A stretch of DNA of 43,472 bases. Origin: CAILAD01 sp964397085 (GTDB lineage: Bacteria > Patescibacteriota > Saccharimonadia > CAILAD01 > BJGX01). The position numbers and the translations under genes are program-made. This document shows positions 38,030-43,472 of this stretch, piece after piece (positions within the stretch are counted from its first letter, which is position 1; each line of letters begins with the position of its first letter). The stretch is taken from positions 1-43,472 of the forward strand of contig CAYNHH010000001.1 of the NCBI GenBank assembly GCA_964397085.1, written 5' to 3'. The notes beneath the pieces are model-generated. The model searched no databases and was not told the origin of the DNA. It saw only the letters and a list, made by a program, of their open reading frames with translations.

Positions 38030-39397
38030 CTACTTCCAGACCCAACTTGAGATAAGGACTGAGCTCGCCTTTTTCGCGGTGTCATCATTGTAAGAGGTGG
38101 TGATCAAGAATCCATTTATTACCTTGCCGTCTAACTGATAATTCTTATTAGCAGGTATTACAACTACCGTCTGTTGATCAATCCCATTCACCTTAAGAAT
38201 TACTTTCTTAGCATCTACTCCACCTAGCTTAATATCGTCTTGTGTAGAAATTGTACCAGTCTTTGCTTTGTCGACAAGACTCTGAAGGCTAGACACTGTC
38301 TCAGTAACTGGCGTGATTGTTAGATTGTATTGTGAAACAGTACCAAACTGCGCACCCATTTGACAGGAAGTCTTGGAAAAATCAACCGTTGTTGGCAACA
38401 ATACACCAAAAGTGAAACAATCCCTCACAACCGCCTTATAGCCATCAGGAATCACACCGGCTGCTGCTGGCGTATCTTGCGCTTTTTCTACTGGAGCTAC
38501 TGGCTGATCATTCAATTGTACTGCTGGCTTACGGCTATTTCGGCCAGAAAATAGTACTACAAGGCTCAATATTAAGATAAAGGCGACCGCTACCACGCCT
38601 ATAATAATAAATTTCAATGGTTTCTTACTCTTAGTAGCCTGCTGATCAGCCATGCCATCTGCCATAGCATTATTGCTCATTCCAAAGTCTGGTGGTAAAG
38701 CACCTAGACCTGGATCTACCGACATCTGAGCAAGCATATTTGGATCGGGTTGCACAGCAACGCCCGGCTGCATTTCACCAGGCTGGAGAGGTGGCAAACC
38801 TTGTTGGCTAAGATCGAGAGTATTAGCTGGTGGTATTTGCCCAGGATCACTCGTTTGTACTGCTGCCATCTGTTGTTGATCTAGCCCTGTACCTGGGGGT
38901 TGCATATATGGATCAGTAGGTGGTGGTGACTGAACAGGTGCATAAGGCTGTACTGTTGGTTGAGGAGCTATATTTGAATCTGGCTGCAAGGGTACTGCAT
39001 TCATTGGGTTGGACTGTGCAGAAGCTATCTCATAACCACCACTTGGGCTAACTATAGGAGCAGCATTCATGTTATCACCAACTATCGGTGTAGTAGGGGT
39101 ATTCACTGCATAGTTATCAGTACCAGCAGGCAGTTGTGAAGCATCAGCAACAGCTTGATTTTGCCAACCTGGTGCTACTGGCGGTATTGGTGCCGTCTGT
39201 GTTGATTCAATAGGCGGAACTGGTTGCACTGGTGCAGCGGGCATTTGCACATCTAAAGCTGGTTCGACTGGTTGTGGCTGTGTAGGCAAAGACCCCGGTT
39301 GCGTATTTGCAACCGGTGGAACAACAGACCCCCCTGCTGGCAATTGTGTATTATCTGCGCCTGGAATTGGAAAAGTGTTATCTTGTGGATCTAGCAT
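38030..39397 (-). CDS. proline-rich membrane-anchored protein, unknown
   Basis: 455 residues. Residues 1-255 are low-complexity Pro/Gln/Ala/Met-rich (PVEPALDVQMPAAPVQPVPP type), probably disordered and cytoplasmic. One membrane helix follows (~262-285, FIIIGVVAVAFILILSLVVLF), then an extracytoplasmic ~165-residue domain with a Cys pair (VRDCFTFG, TSCQMG) and an ending VLISSWVWK. The topology resembles PASTA-less receptor or secretion-associated proteins of CPR bacteria; the function is unknown. AGGGAAAT precedes the ATG. Confidence 0.75.
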   Translation of the reverse strand: MLDPQDNTFPIPGADNTQLPAGGSVVPPVANTQPGSLPTQPQPVEPALDVQMPAAPVQPVPPIESTQTAPIPPVAPGWQNQAVADASQLPAGTDNYAVNTPTTPIVGDNMNAAPIVSPSGGYEIASAQSNPMNAVPLQPDSNIAPQPTVQPYAPVQSPPPTDPYMQPPGTGLDQQQMAAVQTSDPGQIPPANTLDLSQQGLPPLQPGEMQPGVAVQPDPNMLAQMSVDPGLGALPPDFGMSNNAMADGMADQQATKSKKPLKFIIIGVVAVAFILILSLVVLFSGRNSRKPAVQLNDQPVAPVEKAQDTPAAAGVIPDGYKAVVRDCFTFGVLLPTTVDFSKTSCQMGAQFGTVSQYNLTITPVTETVSSLQSLVDKAKTGTISTQDDIKLGGVDAKKVILKVNGIDQQTVVVIPANKNYQLDGKVINGFLITTSYNDDTAKKASSVLISSWVWK

Positions 39398-39516
39398 ATT
39401 TCCCTATGCATATTAGTATATCAAGACCCCGCAGTAATGGCTATGGTTATATTTTAAGTTTTTCACTAAAAGCAAAACTATGTTATCAAAGCAAGATATA
39501 TGAAATAATAGATCTC

Positions 39517-40608
39517 ATGTCACAGCTAAACTCATTCTCAGACATCTCAAAATACTATTCACAAAGCACTACTAAAGCCAAAGACTTAGATATAGATTCT
39601 GATCAAACCATTGAGGTTTGGCGACTCGATTATAAGCCAAATAGTCTTGCACAAGCCCACGAATGTTTTGCATTCTGTGGAGCCGTCTTACTTACCAAAA
39701 ATTTCGAAATTAACGATGGTCAAACAGTAGGTGATCTAATTGAACCTGTTAGACTAGACTTACTCAAAAAATGGCGTACTGGCAAGTTGGATCTTCTGAC
39801 TCGCACAAAAGACTATGTCGCCTACAACCAGACAGAGCGACATATGCGCACCATTGCATATGGTGAGGTTTGCAATAGCTTAAGTGAAATAGTTGAATTG
39901 CAAAAAGCGCTACTCCCTGCTGTTAGAGTAATTGCAGGTGACCCCCAAACGGAAATATCTATAGATTCTGACGAAGGTACCGTAGTCAACTTACAGGTGT
40001 TTTCTAAAGACAACACTAACTCAAGTCGACAACAACATGGTGCCCATTCTGACAGAGTAGATACTACGGCTGTAGTACCTATTGAGAATATTGGTCCTCA
40101 TGGCGAACTAGTATTTATAGATAATTATGCACAAAGTTGTGAGCAACTACAGCTCGATCAGCATCAAGATTTCAACCAGAATCTTACCAAGATACTAGAA
40201 CTAGCACCTAAATCAATTAGATTTAGAGTACACACCACTCTACCGGGTAATATTGTTCTCGCGCGCACAGATAAAGACATACATTTCATTAGCTCTAAAA
40301 GCTCTGAAGATGTATTAACAAATATTTCTACCGAGCAACTAGAGCAGGTACAAAATGGCGAATTTGTACTTGGACGGGGCATTATCAATATGGCTTTCGA
40401 GACCAAGCGTTGTCGCGATATAGACCAAATAGCTCATAAAATTGAAAATGAAGCGAGCTTCACAGCTACCAATCATGATTATAAAGCTTTCTTTCAGCAA
40501 CTCGATGATGCACTCAACCAAGCAAATTTAGACCCAGAGATCAAAGAAGCAGTTAGAGGGGCGATCATCACCCGCATCTCAGCCCAAGATCTTTACGGCG
40601 AAGATTAA
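39517..40608 (+). CDS. unknown soluble protein, weak oxygenase-like pattern
   Basis: 363 residues from ATG 39517; the open frame extends upstream, but that part overlaps the promoter and start of the divergent gene. The centre reads QHGAHSDRVDTTAVVPIEN, then GELVFIDN and PGNIVLARTDKDIHFIS, an arrangement (HxD, beta strands, distal His) reminiscent of 2-oxoglutarate/Fe(II) dioxygenases, but the usual downstream Arg is not clear. AATAAT lies 7 bases before the ATG. It overlaps the convergent Mur ligase by 4 bases. The assignment is weak. Confidence 0.6.
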   Translation: MSQLNSFSDISKYYSQSTTKAKDLDIDSDQTIEVWRLDYKPNSLAQAHECFAFCGAVLLTKNFEINDGQTVGDLIEPVRLDLLKKWRTGKLDLLTRTKDYVAYNQTERHMRTIAYGEVCNSLSEIVELQKALLPAVRVIAGDPQTEISIDSDEGTVVNLQVFSKDNTNSSRQQHGAHSDRVDTTAVVPIENIGPHGELVFIDNYAQSCEQLQLDQHQDFNQNLTKILELAPKSIRFRVHTTLPGNIVLARTDKDIHFISSKSSEDVLTNISTEQLEQVQNGEFVLGRGIINMAFETKRCRDIDQIAHKIENEASFTATNHDYKAFFQQLDDALNQANLDPEIKEAVRGAIITRISAQDLYGED

Positions 40609-41876
40609 GCTTTTCTTTTTGTCACCGCCTTCTTAGCAGCAGCAACTTCATCCCAAGCTTTCTTCTTTCCATGTGCAAAGATAATGCTTTTTTCATCACC
40701 CTTACTCAAAAGTACTACGATGTCACCTTTTGAAGCTTGCGCAATTGCGTAATTCACTGCTTGCTGTCTATCCTGCCTTATAAAATAATCAATATCAATT
40801 TTTTTGCCATGCTTCTTTAGGCCCATCTCAATCTGTGCGATAATATCACTATTTTGCTCACTTCTAGGGTCGTCTTCAGTAAGCACTACTAAGTCACAAT
40901 ATTTTGCAGCCTCTTCGCCCTGCAGTGGACGCTTGCCTTTATCACGTTCACCTGGACAACCAAACACCGCAATGAGCTTACCATTACAGATATGTCTCAG
41001 TTCAGATAATACCTTCGAGAAAGCCTCTGGTGTATGAGCAAAATCGACAATAATCCCAAAATCTTGACCAGCATCAACATATTGCATCCTTCCTGCCACA
41101 GCTTGCAAATCAGCAAGACCTTTTGATATGGCTTTTTCTGATATACCTAGCTCTAAAGACGCCGTAATTGCGGCTAGAGCATTATCGATGTTAAAACTCC
41201 CTAGTAGTTGTAGAGTAATTGGAATTTTCTTGTTTTTATATTTTGCATCAAACTTGGTGAATTGGTGAGATTTGTGTATATTAACTGCCTCTACATCACC
41301 ACCCAATCCATAAAATATTGGTTTCTCAATAGCACTAGCAAAGTCTTGTGCGTGCATATCACCGCGATTTACAACTCCAACACGCAAGCCTGCCTTATTC
41401 TTGTTGGCCAATCTAAATAATCGAACTTTTGCAGACAAATATCTCTCGAAGGTTTTATGATAATCAAGATGCTCAGGAGTAATATTGGTAAAAACAACCA
41501 GGTAAAATGGAATACCCCAAAGTCTACGTTGAGCCAAAGCATGACTGGTAGTCTCAAGTACTAAGTATTCACAGTTATTATCTTTAGCTTTTTTGAGTAG
41601 CGAAAACAACTTACTGGGCTGCAAAGTAGTCATACGAGTTTCGTTAGCCTCTTCACCACTGCCTACATCAAACGAAACTGTCGTAAGAAGAGCAGTCTTG
41701 TGCCCAGCAGCTCGCAGTATTTCAGCAATCATTGTTGAAGTAGTAGTCTTGCCGTCTGTACCAGTGACCGCTATCACCTTCATGCCACGAGCTGGTAATC
41801 CGTTGCGAGCCTGAGCAATACTTGCCTCAGCAATATGTTTGGTAGTCTTTAGAGATTCTACAATATGATCTATCAT
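40605..41876 (-). CDS. Mur ligase family protein, MurE-like
   Basis: 423 residues. ATP-binding VTGTDGKTTTSTMIAEIL (~36), the ETTSHALAQRRL and NITPEHLDYHKTFERYLSAK segments and FAHTPEAFSKVL / FGCPGERDKGKRP are characteristic of MurE (UDP-MurNAc-tripeptide synthetase). The usual ~100-residue N-terminal UDP-binding domain is missing, so the substrate may differ from the standard UDP-MurNAc-dipeptide, or the domain is supplied elsewhere. The DNPR motif of meso-diaminopimelate enzymes is DDPR here (TEDDPRSEQ). Its ATG overlaps the trhO stop. Confidence 0.85.
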   Translation of the reverse strand: MIDHIVESLKTTKHIAEASIAQARNGLPARGMKVIAVTGTDGKTTTSTMIAEILRAAGHKTALLTTVSFDVGSGEEANETRMTTLQPSKLFSLLKKAKDNNCEYLVLETTSHALAQRRLWGIPFYLVVFTNITPEHLDYHKTFERYLSAKVRLFRLANKNKAGLRVGVVNRGDMHAQDFASAIEKPIFYGLGGDVEAVNIHKSHQFTKFDAKYKNKKIPITLQLLGSFNIDNALAAITASLELGISEKAISKGLADLQAVAGRMQYVDAGQDFGIIVDFAHTPEAFSKVLSELRHICNGKLIAVFGCPGERDKGKRPLQGEEAAKYCDLVVLTEDDPRSEQNSDIIAQIEMGLKKHGKKIDIDYFIRQDRQQAVNYAIAQASKGDIVVLLSKGDEKSIIFAHGKKKAWDEVAAAKKAVTKRKA

Positions 41877-42742
41877 TTTTTCGCTAGCTCATTAACTGCA
41901 ACTGGGCAAAGACCAGCATGTTTTTTCTCGCAATCCTTGCAGCAAATAAAGAGTTGATGACAATCTGGCTTGGTGCAATCAATATAGCGATCACTTTTTG
42001 CACCACAATGTACGCATTTACTCAATACCTCTGCCCCGCTCGGTGTGTCAGTATTTGTCACCATCCTATCATCAAAGACAAAATTTTTGCCTTTAAAATG
42101 ACCGTTAGGATACTTCTCGAGGTATTTTGCTATGCCCCCTTCTAGCTGATACACATCTGTATATCCTTCTTCGGTAAGTAAGGCAGTTGCTTTCTCGCAA
42201 CGAATACCGCCAGTGCAATAAGTAAGTACTTTCTTTTTAGGGTCGATTTTAAGATTTTTTACTTTCTTAGGTAGCTCATAAAACTTGGTGGTGTCAGGCT
42301 GAATTGCACCTTCAAAACGACCTACTTCATATTCATAATTATTGCGCATATCTACCACGGCAAAATCTTTTTCATTCTCAAGTACTGCATGAAATTGCTC
42401 TGGCGTAAGATACTTACCTGCCTTACTCATATCTACTTTTTTGCCCAGAGTAACTATCTCATCTCGCTTTTTTACAATGAGTTTGTGAAAAGGTAGCTTA
42501 CCAGCCGGCGTACGCTTAAAGACTATATCGGCAAACAACGGGTGCGCATCCATATATTTTGTGTACTGTTTCAGTTGAGCCGAAGTCCCTGCCACTGTAC
42601 CATTTATGCCTTCCTCGGCGATAAGTATTCGACCAGTCAGGCCAATGCCGGCACAAACCAGCTTGTGTTGTAATACCTCAAACTCCGGCTGAGGGACATG
42701 TACAAATTTGTAATAGAGTAATACGTATATATGTGAGCTCAT
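41873..42742 (-). CDS. trhO: tRNA uridine(34) hydroxylase (rhodanese domain)
   Basis: 289 residues. Forms 5-hydroxyuridine at the tRNA wobble position. It has the N-terminal UPF0176 domain (GRILIAEEGINGTVAG), a rhodanese domain with the catalytic loop YCTGGIRCEKA, and a C-terminal Cys-rich region (KCVHCGAKSDRYIDCTKPDCHQLFICCKDCEKKH) that probably binds zinc. TATAAT ends 10 bases before the ATG without a ribosome binding site (short or no leader). The stop codon overlaps the Mur ligase start. Confidence 0.93.
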   Translation of the reverse strand: MSSHIYVLLYYKFVHVPQPEFEVLQHKLVCAGIGLTGRILIAEEGINGTVAGTSAQLKQYTKYMDAHPLFADIVFKRTPAGKLPFHKLIVKKRDEIVTLGKKVDMSKAGKYLTPEQFHAVLENEKDFAVVDMRNNYEYEVGRFEGAIQPDTTKFYELPKKVKNLKIDPKKKVLTYCTGGIRCEKATALLTEEGYTDVYQLEGGIAKYLEKYPNGHFKGKNFVFDDRMVTNTDTPSGAEVLSKCVHCGAKSDRYIDCTKPDCHQLFICCKDCEKKHAGLCPVAVNELAKK

Positions 42743-42752
42743 AATACCAGTG

Positions 42753-42758
42753 ATTATA
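42753..42758 (-). promoter_or_regulatory. -10 box of trhO (leaderless type)
   Basis: TATAAT preceded by AGG, ten bases before the start codon; no clear -35. Confidence 0.6.
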
Positions 42759-42801
42759 CCTGAAAATATACTATATTTCTAGCCACCAAATCAATTTGCA
42801 G

Positions 42802-42807
42802 TATAAT
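42802..42807 (+). promoter_or_regulatory. -10 box upstream of pyrH
   Basis: TATAAT on the plus strand, 33 bases before a short upstream ORF; the -35 is poor. Confidence 0.5.
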
Positions 42808-42834
42808 GCTTATACTTGTAAACTAAGAGTAAAT

Positions 42835-42879
42835 ATGATAAAAACAGTAACAGTGTCCATACCCGCTAGAGGAGAATAA
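42835..42879 (+). CDS. possible 14-codon upstream ORF of pyrH
   Basis: ATG at 42835 opens a frame (MIKTVTVSIPARGE) whose TAA stop directly abuts the pyrH GTG start and whose last codons carry pyrH's GAGGAG binding site. It could couple initiation to upstream translation. No ribosome binding site of its own is visible. Confidence 0.3.
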   Translation: MIKTVTVSIPARGE

Positions 42880-43472
42880 GTGACAAGTACCGCACAGGAA
42901 ATTCATGATAGTCGAGAAAGCGCTACACACAAGCGAAAGGCCAAGTACAAACGTATTTTGCTCAAGCTCTCAGGAGAAGCTCAGGGCAATACCTACACGC
43001 TTGAAGATGGCTCAACCCTTGTTGCTGGATTTGACACCAGCAAAATGCGACTAGAGGCAGAGGAGATCATTGCCGTCATCAAAGAACTTGAAGTTGAGCT
43101 CGTGATTGTAGTAGGCGGGGGAAACATCTTTCGTGGCCGGGACGCAATTGGCCTCGACAAGAACACCGCTGACTACATGGGCATGCTTGCAACCGTACAG
43201 AATGCTCTCGCACTTGAAGACATCCTCAAGCAAGAGGGTGTGGAGGTGCGGATGAACTCGAGCCTTGAGATCAAAGACGTCGCAGAGCCATTCATCTGGA
43301 AGAAGACCAAGCGTCACCTTGAGAAAGGCCGCGTAGTGATCTGTGCAGGAGGCCTTGGAGAGCCTGGTTTTACCACCGACACTGCATCGGCGCAACGTGC
43401 AATGAATTTGGGGTGTGAAGCCATCTTGATGGCCAAGCAAGGTACCGATGGGATCTACGACACAGACCCCAA
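42880..43472 (+). CDS. pyrH: UMP kinase (partial, runs off the window)
   Basis: Phosphorylates UMP to UDP in pyrimidine synthesis. 197 codons are visible. After a ~20-residue basic extension (TSTAQEIHDSRESATHKRKA) the conserved sequence begins: KRILLKLSGEAQG, VVGGGNIFRGRD, MGMLATVQNALAL, CAGGLGEPGFTTDTASAQRA and MAKQGTDGIYDTDP. The GTG at 42880 is set by GAGGAG 5 bases upstream. A DG-containing insert (YTLEDGSTLVAGFD) replaces the shorter usual loop. Codons are GC-richer than in most core genes here. Confidence 0.95.
   Translation, partial: MTSTAQEIHDSRESATHKRKAKYKRILLKLSGEAQGNTYTLEDGSTLVAGFDTSKMRLEAEEIIAVIKELEVELVIVVGGGNIFRGRDAIGLDKNTADYMGMLATVQNALALEDILKQEGVEVRMNSSLEIKDVAEPFIWKKTKRHLEKGRVVICAGGLGEPGFTTDTASAQRAMNLGCEAILMAKQGTDGIYDTDP

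Noticed and set aside
1..43472. CRISPR array, rRNA or tRNA genes, recoded UGA
   Set aside because: No regularly spaced repeats, no rRNA signatures, no tRNA apart from the tRNA-like part of tmRNA, and TGA acts as a normal stop in clear genes such as pnp-region neighbours and mutM.

Overview
The window reads like a chromosome segment of a reduced-genome bacterium of the Patescibacteria/CPR radiation, most likely a Saccharibacteria (TM7) relative. That placement is inferred from gene content and style: compact core genes in short minus-strand runs, many small membrane proteins without recognisable family, two TrmB-type regulators, a Mur ligase lacking its usual N-terminal domain, a DnaG without zinc ligands, and the standard stop codons (TGA is used as a stop throughout). 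No marker such as 16S rRNA is present to settle it.

Layout. 0.4-8.1 kb (minus strand): RNase J, family-4 uracil-DNA glycosylase, PNPase, S15, TruB, a GIY-YIG gene framed by perfect 28-bp inverted repeats, and a degenerate DHH-type phosphoesterase. 8.2-11.3 kb (minus): an RNA-rich segment with a T4-Pnkp-like polynucleotide kinase, a 43-residue membrane peptide, tmRNA, about 1.1 kb of highly structured non-coding RNA, a complete type III hammerhead ribozyme and a 77-codon ORF that starts the same transcription unit. 11.4-14.5 kb (minus): small unknown genes, one with a long leader carrying two four-codon ORFs, a TrmB-like regulator, a ZAS-type zinc peptide and a possible PD-(D/E)XK protein. 14.6-16.9 kb: rpsT, holA, mutM. 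16.9-18.3 kb (plus): an operon of two small membrane proteins, a cREC (cyclic-phosphate-processing receiver) protein and an atypical Fic protein. 18.3-24.8 kb: cca-like nucleotidyltransferase, a small membrane protein, a cold-shock-domain fusion protein, polA with an in-frame palindromic insertion, and a second TrmB-like regulator directly upstream of polA. 24.9-30.4 kb (plus): an island of GC-richer genes for membrane proteins and lipoproteins, including an SPFH-like lipoprotein, with long structured leaders. 30.5-35.1 kb: rpoD, dnaG and small unknown genes. 35.2-40.6 kb: HAD-domain protein, sulfotransferase, proline-rich membrane protein and an unknown protein. 40.6-43.5 kb: MurE-like ligase, TrhO, and the start of pyrH.

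Two expression styles stand out. About ten genes (mutM, dnaG, the cca-like gene, both trmB genes, trhO and others) have a -10 box 6-10 nt before the ATG, as expected for leaderless mRNAs. A second class has strong TTGACW-N17-TATGCTAATAT-type promoters, long structured leaders, Shine-Dalgarno sites and GC-richer codons.

The most interesting observation is the 8.3-11.3 kb block. A strong promoter drives a small ORF, a structured 3' region, a canonical hammerhead ribozyme and a long structured RNA ending at an intrinsic terminator, immediately followed by tmRNA and a polynucleotide-kinase-like gene. Hammerhead cleavage leaves 5'-OH and 2',3'-cyclic-phosphate ends, and the window also encodes a 5'-OH kinase homologue, a predicted cyclic-phosphate-processing cREC protein, RNase J and PNPase. 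A functional link among them is a hypothesis, not something the sequence proves.
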